Notes under the pieces: generated by a model | What the model saw: the letters and a program-made list of their open reading frames with translations, nothing else | What the model was told of the DNA's origin: nothing | The model's database searches: none | Translations under genes and position numbers: made by a program | Assembly (NCBI RefSeq): GCF_013113715.1 | Contig: NZ_CP053344.1 | Span: 3,906,001 to 3,970,000 of the forward strand | Direction of reading: 5' to 3' | DNA from: Herbiconiux sp. SALV-R1 | GTDB taxonomy: Bacteria > Actinomycetota > Actinomycetes > Actinomycetales > Microbacteriaceae | DNA: 64,000 bases | In this document: one piece after another, positions 35,725 through 44,004 of the stretch | How the letters are laid out: each line of letters begins with the position of its first letter | How positions within the stretch are numbered: the first letter of the stretch is position 1

Positions 35725-36375
35725 TCAGGCGGGAACGCTGGCACGGATGACGCGGGTGATCTCCAGATCACGGTCGGCGCCGAGCTCCAGAACCTCGACA
35801 CCAGTCAGTTTGTAGCGACGGATGGCCTTCTCGGCTGCCTCGATCTCGCGCTGCGCGCCGGCGCCCTTCATGAGCACCATCTCGCCGCTTGGATTGAGAA
35901 GAGGAGCGCAGAGAGGAATGAGCTTCGCGAAGGCACTGACTGCGCGGGCGGTGACCTGGTCGAGGGTGGTCTGCCCCCGGTACTCCTCGGCGCGAGCCCG
36001 CACGACCGTCACGTTGTCGAGACCTAGAGCCGCGCGCTGCTCTTCGAGCCACGCCACCCGGCGCTCCATCGGCTCGATCAGCACGAAGTCCACATCAGGT
36101 CGAGCGATGGCCAGAACGACTCCTGGTAAACCGGCGCCACTCCCGATATCGCCGACCATGCCGGGGCGCAGGAGGGGAGCGACAAGAGCACAGTTAACGA
36201 TGTGCCGCGTCCAGATGCGGGATAGCTCGAGCGGACCAATGAGACCCAACTTTTCACCTCGCGCAATCAGATCATCGGTGTACTGCCGCGCCAGTTCGAT
36301 TCGATCGCCAAAAATAACGCGCGCGACCTCTGGTTCTTGCTCCGGCGTCGAGGCTTCATTCTCCGACACGAACAC
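35725..36375 (-). CDS. rsmG: 16S rRNA (guanine527-N7)-methyltransferase RsmG
   Basis: 216 residues. Motif VGDIGSGAGLPGVVLAIARPD is the SAM-binding site of GidB/RsmG; IWTRHIVNCALVAPLL precedes it and NVTVVRARAEEY, DQVTARAVSAFAKLIPLCAPLL follow. It methylates G527 of 16S rRNA; loss gives low-level streptomycin resistance in other bacteria. GTG start 36375 after GAGGGAGC. A parS lies 19 bases upstream. Confidence 0.95.
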   Translation of the reverse strand: MFVSENEASTPEQEPEVARVIFGDRIELARQYTDDLIARGEKLGLIGPLELSRIWTRHIVNCALVAPLLRPGMVGDIGSGAGLPGVVLAIARPDVDFVLIEPMERRVAWLEEQRAALGLDNVTVVRARAEEYRGQTTLDQVTARAVSAFAKLIPLCAPLLNPSGEMVLMKGAGAQREIEAAEKAIRRYKLTGVEVLELGADRDLEITRVIRASVPA

Positions 36376-36394
36376 GCTCCCTCACCACGATACA

Positions 36395-36410
36395 TGTTTC
36401 ACGTGAAACA
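36395..36410. promoter_or_regulatory. parS site 2
   Basis: Perfect TGTTTCACGTGAAACA, 19 bases before the rsmG start codon. Confidence 0.97.
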
Positions 36411-36555
36411 TCGAGCCCGCCGACCAACCCAGCGTCCCTCGCACTGCAGAGGCGCGGGTCCACGAACGCTCAAGTCTAGCGCTCGGAGATTCGCGCACAC
36501 TGGAGCACGCGAGACCTCCGCTGTGAACCAACCAGTCGCGCGAACCTGGTGTCGG

Positions 36556-36571
36556 TGTTTCACGTGAAACA
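36556..36571. promoter_or_regulatory. parS site 3
   Basis: Perfect TGTTTCACGTGAAACA in the gene-poor segment, 145 bases after parS 2. Confidence 0.97.
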
Positions 36572-36928
36572 TTCGTCAGCCGCCCGCCAAGGTGGATATC
36601 TCATTTTTCACGGTGGCAAGGCGCGGGGCGCCGCGTCTAGAACGCAAGGGTCGGGCATCGGCTCCGTGAGTGTTCGGCGGAACATCATCCGGAGATAACC
36701 AGTCGGTTTCCATTCGACCGAACGCACCCGCGCCGCGATAGGACTCGAACCGAACCGACTGATTCAAGGTGCCGGCGCAGTCACCCCAAATTTCCGGCGA
36801 GGTGTCCGACATTGCGCACACGAGCCGCATCCGGGCCGTCGACGTGAACGGGCGGGTCGAACCCCAAACGCGCGCCGGGCCGGTTGAGGTCGGTATGAGA
36901 TGGACCGGGCGACCGCAAGCTGCCGCGA

Positions 36929-36944
36929 TGTTTCACGTGAAACA
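36929..36944. promoter_or_regulatory. parS site 4
   Basis: Perfect TGTTTCACGTGAAACA in the gene-poor segment, about 4 kb from dnaA. Confidence 0.97.
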
Positions 36945-38279
36945 TCTAGGGGAACGGAACCCCATCCCAACGAAATACGAAGCGAGGCATGACAGGAAAT
37001 CATTGGACCGATTGCACCGGCTAGGTAGCGGATTGGCCCGCCCGCAGCCCCTCCCCATCGACACCACCAGCGTTGGCTCCACAACGAGAGTGAGAGGCCG
37101 ACAGCTCGAAGTAGCTCACCGAGAAGTCCCGAAAGCGCAGCGCCGAGCCCGTGAGTGCGGATTGCGACGGGTGAAGGATGATTGTGTCCTTCCACTGATC
37201 GGGATGAATCAGCCGCGGGAGAAGACGAAAGTCGCTCGAAAGTATCGCTCGGCTGCGGCGACCGGGGCAACCGTCAATCCTCTGATCGCAGTCATCAACT
37301 GCCGCTTGAAGGTAGGGGAGGGCGGCGGTTGCGACGGGTCGAAAGGCGCCTGTCACGCCAGGGATCGCGAACACGCCCCGCCTGTCTCTGCGACTGCTGG
37401 TGAAGGGACTGCGGCTCAATATGTGCCGACTCGTTGGACCACGCAGATTGCATGACCTAACCGAGTTTCCCGTCATCGGTCCCTGAGGTCGAATTGCCTC
37501 GACAGCCGCGTCAAGGTAAGGAAGGCAGGTAGGACGTCGTCTGGTTGGCTCGTCACATAGTGCCGCGTCCCGGCACGAGGTGCGGTTCGTGGCCGGGCGA
37601 CAGCTCTCATCGGAGGGGCCCGGGCCAGGTACGCCAGCATGCCGCGCCGCCGCAATGGCGCGAATCAACCACGGCTCACGTGGAACCCGCTAGCCGGATT
37701 TGATCGGAGATCAACACCCACCTCGCCCCTAGCGCGAACGCAAGGGCGAGATGTACTGCCGTGAGGGGGTCTAATGCGACCAGTCGACCGCGGGCCAGGA
37801 CTGGAGACGCCGTCGATTTCGCACCCCCCTTCGCTTTCCTTGCGTCGATGCCGCGGGCTGTTGGAGCGACGGGGCGGCGGATCGGCCCGACGTCCCATGT
37901 GGTGTCGACGAGGCGCAAAGTGCCATCATGACGCGCGCGGGGGTCGACTGCGTGCAGACGATCGTCAGCGACCGGCGCTGACCCGGGTGAAGTTGTGCAC
38001 GTGCGGCGCTGGCACTCGCGGCGATGGAGAAGATCCCGCGCACGACGCGTGGTCACGCCACGGAGCGTCGGGGGTCATACTCGGCTCGGCCGCGATCTCC
38101 CGCGATGAAACAGCCACCGTTGCAAGCGTGTCAAGGAATTAAGGGGGCGGGACGTCCGGCTTCTCTTCGAGTGGGCGCGAAGTGCCGCTTGGAGGCGCTT
38201 GAATGGGCGGTTTGTGCTCTTTCGATGTTACGCGCGCAACGGGCTGATCGAGGAAGGCGACTGCGAGGATGCCTCACGG

Positions 38280-38299
38280 GAATTACACCCATGTAATTC
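38280..38299. repeat. Palindrome GAATTACA-CCCA-TGTAATTC
   Basis: Perfect 8-base arms with a 4-base loop, close to the jag terminator. A related 24-base element with loop CCCG lies at 54185-54208. Purpose unknown; could be a protein site or small hairpin. Confidence 0.6.
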
Positions 38300-38311
38300 G
38301 AGGGCGGGGAC

Positions 38312-38350
38312 GAGAAAGGGCCGGGGCGCCGGAGGCGCTCACCGGCCCTT
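38312..38350 (-). terminator. Terminator after jag
   Basis: Minus strand AAGGGCCGG ... GCGCC-TCC-GGCGC ... CCGGCCCTTT forms a strong G+C-rich hairpin followed by TTTCTC, 26 bases after the jag stop; ends the rpmH-to-jag operon. Confidence 0.8.
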
Positions 38351-38376
38351 CGTCGGGTGGGTGGTAGGGGGAGGGG

Positions 38377-38895
38377 TCAGGCGCGGCGGATGACCGTGTG
38401 GCGGTCGCGGCCCTCGCCCTCGGACTCGGAGGTGAAGCCGCGGTCGGCGACGATGTCGTGCACCAGCTTGCGCTCGTACGACGACATCGGCTCGAGGGCG
38501 GCCGCGCCCGCGCCGGCCTCGATCTCGGCGATCGCCGAGGTCACGAGCTTCTCGAGCTCGCGCTGCCGCTGCTCGCGGCTGCCGCCGACGTCGAGGATGA
38601 GGCGCGAGAACTCGCCGGTCTTCGTCTGCACGGCCAGGCGAGTGAGCTCCTGCAGCGCCGACACGGTGTCGGGCCGCGACAGCAGGCGGAGGTTGCTGTC
38701 GCCCGAGGCGTTCACCGAGATGTACGCGCGACCATCGGTCACCGAGATGTCGATGTCGCCGTCGAGGTCGCAGATGTCAAGCAGCTCTTCGATGTAGTCG
38801 GCAGCGACATCGCCCTCGTCGACGGTGTCGGTGGGCTCGACTGCCGCAGCCGGGGTGGCCTCAAGGTCGATGGTGGTCTCGGTCACGTCGCTCAT
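38377..38895 (-). CDS. jag: Jag/SpoIIIJ-associated RNA-binding protein (KhpB)
   Basis: 172 residues: acidic Thr/Ala-rich N terminus, a KH-like domain (YIEELLDICDLDGDIDISV onward) and an R3H domain at the C terminus with MSSYERKLVHDIVADRGFTSESEGEGRDRHTVI. Probably an RNA-binding regulator of cell division and elongation. It overlaps the yidC stop by 4 bases. Confidence 0.93.
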   Translation of the reverse strand: MSDVTETTIDLEATPAAAVEPTDTVDEGDVAADYIEELLDICDLDGDIDISVTDGRAYISVNASGDSNLRLLSRPDTVSALQELTRLAVQTKTGEFSRLILDVGGSREQRQRELEKLVTSAIAEIEAGAGAAALEPMSSYERKLVHDIVADRGFTSESEGEGRDRHTVIRRA

Positions 38896-39863
38896 TTCTT
38901 GCCGCCTTGCTTCTTCGCGCGGTTCTTGCTCACCGGCTGCTGTCGTTGGGTGGGTTTGGGGGGTTCGGGTGCCGCCTCGATCTCACCGGTGGCACCCTTC
39001 TTGGGCTCCAGCTTGCCGCGTCGAGCGAGTCGCTCCTCACGCGCCTTCGCCGCCTCGCTACCGGGGGTCGGCATGTTGCGGATGACGAGGAACTGCTGAC
39101 CCATGGTCCAGAAGTTCGAGGTGAGCCAGTAGAACATGACACCGAGCGGGAAGGCCACACCCGAGAACACGAACACCAGGGGGAGGATGTACAGCAGGAT
39201 GCGCTGCTGCCGGTACATCGGGCTCTCCTTGGCCTCCGGAGACTGGTTCTTCGCCATGATCTGCAGCTGCGTGTAGAACTGCGACGCCGTCATCAGCACC
39301 ACCATGAGGCCCGCGATCAGCATCACCTGCCACGGTCCGCCGGCGTTCCAGGCACCGATGAAGGTGTCGTGGAGAGGAGCGACACCGAACAGCGTCGCGT
39401 CACCGAACTGCTTGCCGAGTGCGGCATCGAGGGGGCCGACGCCGGCCTGACCCTTCTGCGCGTTGTTGAGCACCGAGAAGAGGCTGAAGAAGATGGGCAT
39501 CTGCAGCAGCAGGGGCAGACAGGAGGCGAGCGGGTTGGTGCCCGTCTTGCGGTAGAGCTCCATCGTCTCGCGCGACATCGCCTCACGCGAGAACTGGTCT
39601 TTCTTGCCCTTGTACTTGTCTTGGATCTTCTTCAGCTGCGGCGCGACCTCGAGCATCTTGCGCTGGCTCTTGATCTGCCGCACGAAGATGGGGATGAGCG
39701 CCGCGCGCACGACGATGACGAGACCGACGATCGACAGCACCCAGGTGAGGCCGGCGGCCGGGTCGAGGCCGATGGCCGTCCACACCCAGTGCCAGGCCAC
39801 GAGGATCAGCTCCACCACCCACTTGATGGGCCAGAGGATGGTATCGATGAACGGGATTTCCAT
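38892..39863 (-). CDS. yidC: Membrane protein insertase YidC
   Basis: 323 residues with five membrane helices. First helix VVELILVAWHWVWTAI, then RQIKSQRKMLEVAPQLKKIQDKYKGKK (coiled C1 region), PLLLQMPIFFSLFSVL, and the later helices ending FPLGVMFYWLTSNFWTMGQQ; basic C-terminal tail SKNRAKKQGGKK. Inserts membrane proteins with or without Sec. Upstream yidD is 8 bases away. Confidence 0.97.
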   Translation of the reverse strand: MEIPFIDTILWPIKWVVELILVAWHWVWTAIGLDPAAGLTWVLSIVGLVIVVRAALIPIFVRQIKSQRKMLEVAPQLKKIQDKYKGKKDQFSREAMSRETMELYRKTGTNPLASCLPLLLQMPIFFSLFSVLNNAQKGQAGVGPLDAALGKQFGDATLFGVAPLHDTFIGAWNAGGPWQVMLIAGLMVVLMTASQFYTQLQIMAKNQSPEAKESPMYRQQRILLYILPLVFVFSGVAFPLGVMFYWLTSNFWTMGQQFLVIRNMPTPGSEAAKAREERLARRGKLEPKKGATGEIEAAPEPPKPTQRQQPVSKNRAKKQGGKK

Positions 39864-39871
39864 GGGTCGGG

Positions 39872-40183
39872 TCAGCCCTTTCCGTGGCTAGCTGGTACGA
39901 CGAAACCGAACGGCGTGAGCCGATATCTCAAGCGGCGAAGCGGCGGCACGTCGTCGACGCCGCCTTTCGCCCAGGGGTGGCAGCGCGCGATGCGGTAGAC
40001 GCCGAGGGCCGAACCCACGATGAGCCCGCGCTGCTGGATGGCCTGCAGAGTGTAGGAGGAGCAGGAGGGGTAGTAGCGGCAGACATCACCGTAGAGCGGA
40101 GAGATCACGGCCCGGTACCCACGCAGCACCAGAACGGCGAGATTGCGGGGGAGGAGCAGCAGCGCGGTCAACACCGACGTCAT
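39872..40183 (-). CDS. yidD: Membrane protein insertion efficiency factor YidD
   Basis: 103 residues. The conserved LYGDVCRYYPSCSSYTLQAI and CHPWAKGGVDDVP segments with four cysteines are the YidD (DUF37) signature; an amphipathic N terminus precedes them. Overlaps rnpA by 4 bases. Confidence 0.95.
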   Translation of the reverse strand: MTSVLTALLLLPRNLAVLVLRGYRAVISPLYGDVCRYYPSCSSYTLQAIQQRGLIVGSALGVYRIARCHPWAKGGVDDVPPLRRLRYRLTPFGFVVPASHGKG

Positions 40184-40521
40184 GCGAGCACGGATCCTTT
40201 GGTGAGAGAACGCGACAGTTCATCGAACAGTACCCGGTAAGGCTGGGACGCGGCTCCGGGTAGCGCCCTCACCACCACGTCGACTCCCGGTCGCACGTGG
40301 GGGAGGAGTTCGTAGCAGGCGGCCTTCATGCGCCGGCGAACCCGGTTGCGCACGACGGCGACGCCGACCGTCTTCGCCACGATGAACCCGAAACGCGCAT
40401 CCGACGACGAATCGGATGCGCGAATGTAGGTGACGGTGTTGGGCCCCACGTGTTTCGAACCACGTCTGACGGTGGCGCGATAGTCACCACCGTGGGTGAT
40501 GCGATTGGCTGAGGCCAACAC
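40180..40521 (-). CDS. rnpA: Ribonuclease P protein component
   Basis: 113 residues. Basic N terminus, FGFIVAKTVGVAVVRNRVRRRMKAACYE is the RNR signature, and VDVVVRALPGAASQPYRVLFDEL closes the fold. Partner of the catalytic RNase P RNA in tRNA 5' maturation. GTG start at 40521, 18 bases from rpmH. Confidence 0.95.
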   Translation of the reverse strand: MLASANRITHGGDYRATVRRGSKHVGPNTVTYIRASDSSSDARFGFIVAKTVGVAVVRNRVRRRMKAACYELLPHVRPGVDVVVRALPGAASQPYRVLFDELSRSLTKGSVLA

Positions 40522-40539
40522 CGCCGGGCGAGGGAGAAC

Positions 40540-40677
40540 TCAGGCGGAGAGCTCGGTGCGGCCCTTGCGGCGGCGAGCCGAGAGGATCGCACGGCCCGCG
40601 CGGGTGCGCATGCGCAGACGGAAGCCGTGCACCTTGGCGCGGCGGCGGTTGTTCGGCTGGAAGGTTCGCTTGCTCAT
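40540..40677 (-). CDS. rpmH: 50S ribosomal protein L34
   Basis: 45 residues: [20 protein letters not shown] followed by [19 protein letters not shown], the invariant L34 pattern. First gene of the rpmH-rnpA-yidD-yidC-jag operon. Confidence 0.98.
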   Translation of the reverse strand: MSKRTFQPNNRRRAKVHGFRLRMRTRAGRAILSARRRKGRTELSA

Positions 40678-40752
40678 CTTGATCTCCGTGATCGGCCGGC
40701 GTTCGAATGGTTCGCCGCCGTGAAGTGGTCGCGTCGTGACGACGTGGGGGTG

Positions 40753-41021
40753 TGTGGACAGAGGTCCACGAGTCAACTGATTAAACCTACGGCCTGAATC
40801 GCCGTGGGTCAAACGGGATGCCGCAAAGAATCAATTATCCACATCCTGTGGACAGAAGTTGTGTAGGACACGCGGCCCGTCAATACAGCGAACTTGCCCT
40901 CCGGCATGGCAGTCACTAGCGTAGCTTCCTACAGTTATTCACAGCCGGCGGGGGCGCGCGAAATCGGCAGCGGTCGAACGGACGGGTTCGGCATGCAATT
41001 GAAGGTTCGACAGGAGTTTCC
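40753..41021. other. rpmH-dnaA intergenic DnaA-box region (origin part)
   Basis: The 344-base gap between rpmH and dnaA holds TTATCCACA (40836-40844, perfect), TGTGGACAG (40753-40761 and 40849-40857, near matches) and TTATTCACA (40935-40943, one change). A weak dnaA promoter may be TTGTGT-16-CAATAC (40860-40887). No gene. Confidence 0.75.
40784..40813 (-). promoter_or_regulatory. rpmH operon promoter
   Basis: Minus strand TTGACC (40813-40808), 18 bases, TAGGTT (40789-40784). A palindrome GTGGAC-AGAG-GTCCAC (40754-40769) in the leader resembles a DnaA box on each arm. Confidence 0.6.
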
Positions 41022-42452
41022 TTGGCTGACGGTGCCGGTTCGACAGAAGACAACTGGCGCTCGGTGCTCGACGTGCTGGCGCACGACGAGCGCATCACCC
41101 CACAGCTGAAGGGCTTCCTCGGCCTCGTGGTGCCGAAGGGCATCTTGGGCGGCTCGTTCTACCTCGAGGTGCCGAACGACTTCACCCGCGACATGCTCGA
41201 GCAACGCGTGCGCCCCTCCTTGCTCACCGCACTCGGCACCCTCGACCCGCGCCTCGCCGTCTCCAACTTCTCGGTGGTTGTAAACCCCGACGTCGACGGC
41301 TTCGAGACCGTCACCGTCACCGACCCGGCCCCCGAGGCGAGCTTCACCGACCCCATCGTGCAGAGCGCACCCGCCGTGCAGGAGACCGTGGGGCCGCTCC
41401 GGAACAACGACACCCGCCTCAATCCGAAGTACAGCTTCGACAACTTCGTCATCGGCGGCTCCAACCGCTTCGCCCACGCGGCGGCGGTCGCCGTGGCCGA
41501 GGCGCCGGCCAAGGCCTACAACCCGCTCTTCATCTACGGTGACTCCGGGCTCGGCAAGACGCACCTGCTCCACGCCATCGGCCACTACGCCATCTCGCTC
41601 TACCCGGGCGTGCGGGTGCGCTACGTGAGCTCGGAGGAGTTCACCAACGACTTCATCAACTCGATCGCGAACAACCGCGGCGCCGCCTTCCACAGTCGCT
41701 ACCGCGACATCGACCTGCTGCTCATCGACGACATCCAGTTCCTCCAGGGCAAGGCCGAGACGCAGGAGGCCTTCTTCCACACCTTCAACACCCTGCACGA
41801 CCACAACAAGCAGGTGGTCATCACCTCCGACCTGCCGCCCAAGCACCTCACCGGGTTCGAAGACCGGATGCGCACCCGCTTCGAGTGGGGACTCATCACC
41901 GACGTGCAGACCCCCGACCTCGAGACCCGCATCGCCATCCTGCGCAAGAAGGCGCAGAGCGAGCGGCTCCGGGTGCCCGACGACATCCTCGAGTTCATGG
42001 CGTCGAAGGTCTCCTCGAACGTGCGGGAGCTCGAGGGCACCCTCATCCGCGTCACCGCGTTCGCCAGCCTCAACCGCACCCCGGTCGACATGCAGCTCGT
42101 GCAGACGGTGCTGAAAGACCTCATCACCCTCGACGACGACAACGTCATCGCCCCGGTCGACATCATCAACCACACCGCCGAGTACTTCAGGCTCTCGGTC
42201 GACGACCTCTACGGCTCGTCGCGATCGCAGGCGATCGCGACCGCACGCCAGATCGCCATGTACCTCTGCCGTGAGATGACGAGCCTGTCGCTGCCGAAGA
42301 TCGGCCAGCTGTTCGGTGGCCGCGACCACACCACGGTGATGTACGCCAACAACAAGATCGGCAAGCTGATGACCGAGAAGCGGTCGATCTACAACCAGGT
42401 CACCGAGATCTCGAACCGCATCAAGCACAACCAGCGCTACAAGGGCGCCTGA
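41022..42452 (+). CDS. dnaA: Chromosomal replication initiator DnaA
   Basis: 476 residues from a TTG at 41022, after GGAG with good spacing. Domain I (NWRSVLDVLAHD...), a variable acidic domain II to about residue 130, AAA+ domain III with Walker A GDSGLGKT (173-180), Walker B LLLIDDIQFLQGK, FEWGLITDVQTPD sensor region, and domain IV HTH with GRDHTTVMYA. It binds the boxes in oriC and melts the DUE. Direction is away from oriC part 1 and toward dnaN. Confidence 0.98.
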   Translation: MADGAGSTEDNWRSVLDVLAHDERITPQLKGFLGLVVPKGILGGSFYLEVPNDFTRDMLEQRVRPSLLTALGTLDPRLAVSNFSVVVNPDVDGFETVTVTDPAPEASFTDPIVQSAPAVQETVGPLRNNDTRLNPKYSFDNFVIGGSNRFAHAAAVAVAEAPAKAYNPLFIYGDSGLGKTHLLHAIGHYAISLYPGVRVRYVSSEEFTNDFINSIANNRGAAFHSRYRDIDLLLIDDIQFLQGKAETQEAFFHTFNTLHDHNKQVVITSDLPPKHLTGFEDRMRTRFEWGLITDVQTPDLETRIAILRKKAQSERLRVPDDILEFMASKVSSNVRELEGTLIRVTAFASLNRTPVDMQLVQTVLKDLITLDDDNVIAPVDIINHTAEYFRLSVDDLYGSSRSQAIATARQIAMYLCREMTSLSLPKIGQLFGGRDHTTVMYANNKIGKLMTEKRSIYNQVTEISNRIKHNQRYKGA

Positions 42453-42817
42453 GCGACTCCTGACACGGTTGTCCACAGATTGTGAAAAGAATGTGGATAA
42501 ACCGGCTCGAGATGTTGATCACTCGAGCGAGGATGTGGATTCGTTCATCGAGACGTCACCCGGGCGTCGACCGCGTCCCCATGTCGTTCACACGGATTCG
42601 ACAACTCACAAAGATGTAGTTTCCGGAATCGGCGCGGTTTAAACAGATTTATCCACATATCCACAGGCGTTAAGACCATTAAAAAATCTCTCTTAATGAA
42701 AATCCCTCCGATAACCTCGACGCGCTTCGGGCGGGTGCGGACGCGACCCGAATGACAAGTCCTCCACCCGATAGCATGGAGCGACCCCAGGTCTCCAACA
42801 CCGACAGAGGTGACTTC
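42453..42817. other. oriC core, dnaA-dnaN intergenic region
   Basis: DnaA boxes: TTGTCCACA (42469-42477), TGTGGATAA (42492-42500), TGTGGATTC (42534-42542, weaker), TTATCCACA (42649-42657) and ATATCCACA (42657-42665, overlapping). An A+T-rich stretch follows at 42666-42710. The arrangement between dnaA and dnaN is the standard actinobacterial origin. Confidence 0.93.
42666..42710. other. Probable DNA unwinding element
   Basis: The most A+T-rich stretch of the window (TTAAGACCATTAAAAAATCT and continuing into TCTTAATGAAAA), directly next to the DnaA boxes at 42649-42665. Expected site of origin melting. Confidence 0.75.
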
Positions 42818-43963
42818 GTGAAGTTCCAAGTAAACCGAGACGTCTTCAGCGAAGCCGTGTCATTCGCCGTCAAGCTGCTGCCGCAGCGCACCACGCTGCC
42901 GATCCTCAGCGGTGTACTCATCGAGGCGAACGACGAGGGTCTCACCCTCTCCTCCTTCGACTACGAGGTGTCTGCGCAGACGCAGATCGCCGCCGACGTC
43001 GAGGAGCCCGGTGTGGTGCTCGTCTCGGGCCGCCTGCTCTCCGACATCGCGAACCGTCTGCCGAACGCCCCGGTGCGTTTCGCCACCGAAGACAGCCGCA
43101 TCGTCGTCAGCTGCGGCTCGGCCCGCTTCACCCTGTTGAGCATGCCGGTCGAGGAGTACCCCACCCTCCCGCAGGTCGGCGCCGAGTCGGGCCTGCTGCC
43201 CGCCGAGCAGTTCTCGGCGGCCGTCTCCCAGGTGGCCGTCGCCGCATCCCGTGACGACGTCACCCCCGTCATCACGGGTGTCCAGCTCGAGGTCACCGAG
43301 AACACCATCTCGCTGGTCGCGACCGACCGCTACCGCGTGGCCGTGCGCAACATCGACTGGGATTCGAACGACTCCGGCACCACGAGCGCGACCGCCCTCG
43401 TGCCGGCGCGCACCCTGCAAGAGGTCGGCAAGACCTTCGGCAACGCCGGCACCATCTCGGTGGCCATCACCAACAGCGACGACCGCGAGCTCATCGCGTT
43501 CAAGTCCGACAAGAAGACCGTCACGACGCTGCTCATCAAGGGCAACTTCCCGCCGGTGAAGCGGCTGTTCCCCGAGACGGTCGACAACTACGCCGTCATC
43601 AACACCGCCGACCTCATCGAGGCGACCAAGCGCGTCTCGCTGGTGCTCGAGCGCGAGGCCGCCCTCCGCTTCACCTTCACCATCGACGGCGTCACCCTCG
43701 AAGCCATCGGATCCGAGCAGGCGCAGGCCTCCGAGTCGATCGACGCGCTGCTCACGGGTGACGACACGGTCGTGTCGCTGAAGCCCCAGTTCCTGCTCGA
43801 CGGGCTCTCCGCCGTGCACTCGGAGTTCGTGCGCATCTCGTTCACGAAGACCGACAACCCGAACAAGCCGGGCCCCGTGCTCATCACGAGCCAGTCGTCG
43901 AAAGACCAGCCCGGTTCCGACGACTACAAGTACCTGTTGCAGCCCAACCTTCTGCTGCGCTGA
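42818..43963 (+). CDS. dnaN: DNA polymerase III beta subunit (sliding clamp)
   Basis: 381 residues. VKFQVNRDVFSEAVSFAVKLLPQRTTLPILSGVLI is the normal N terminus (shown here as its three repeated elements: RDVFSEAV, LLPQRTTLPIL, FDYEVSAQT). Internal EEYPTLPQV and the C-terminal peptide-binding region are present. GTG 42818 after GAGG; starts further upstream would enter the origin. The ring clamp tethers Pol III. Confidence 0.97.
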   Translation: MKFQVNRDVFSEAVSFAVKLLPQRTTLPILSGVLIEANDEGLTLSSFDYEVSAQTQIAADVEEPGVVLVSGRLLSDIANRLPNAPVRFATEDSRIVVSCGSARFTLLSMPVEEYPTLPQVGAESGLLPAEQFSAAVSQVAVAASRDDVTPVITGVQLEVTENTISLVATDRYRVAVRNIDWDSNDSGTTSATALVPARTLQEVGKTFGNAGTISVAITNSDDRELIAFKSDKKTVTTLLIKGNFPPVKRLFPETVDNYAVINTADLIEATKRVSLVLEREAALRFTFTIDGVTLEAIGSEQAQASESIDALLTGDDTVVSLKPQFLLDGLSAVHSEFVRISFTKTDNPNKPGPVLITSQSSKDQPGSDDYKYLLQPNLLLR

Positions 43964-44004
43964 CACCCCCTCCTCACCAACCTCACGCAAGGAGACAGTC
44001 GAAC

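Larger units (their letters stand above)
36376..38376. other. Gene-poor 2-kb segment between rsmG and jag, carrying three parS sites
   Basis: This gap is usually a few hundred bases or less in actinobacteria. I find no frame with recognisable protein similarity; frames up to about 230 codons exist on both strands but they overlap one another, run through parS sites and have no ribosome-binding sites. The sequence looks less G+C-rich and lacks the codon-position bias of its neighbours. Recognisable contents are parS 2-4, a degenerate parS-like CACGTG element at 37672-37687 (11 of 16 bases), a short palindrome at 38280-38299 and the jag terminator. It may be centromere-like DNA, a decayed gene region, or host an unrecognised small RNA. 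Confidence 0.7.

Noticed and set aside
36730-36775. Possible tRNA T-arm on the minus strand (GGTTCGAGTCC)
   Set aside because: The T-stem does not pair properly and no anticodon or D arm follows; it may be chance or a remnant.
36769-37455. Plus-strand open frame of about 228 codons in the rsmG-jag gap
   Set aside because: It runs through a parS site, has no ribosome-binding site, no recognisable domain and overlaps opposite frames of similar quality.
37021-37668. Minus-strand open frame of 215 codons in the same gap with two LPYL(D/Q)AAV segments
   Set aside because: The repeat is short and weak, and start signals are missing. I could not call it a gene.
37672-37687. Fifth parS site
   Set aside because: Only 11 of 16 positions match; ParB needs more, so it is noted as degenerate only.
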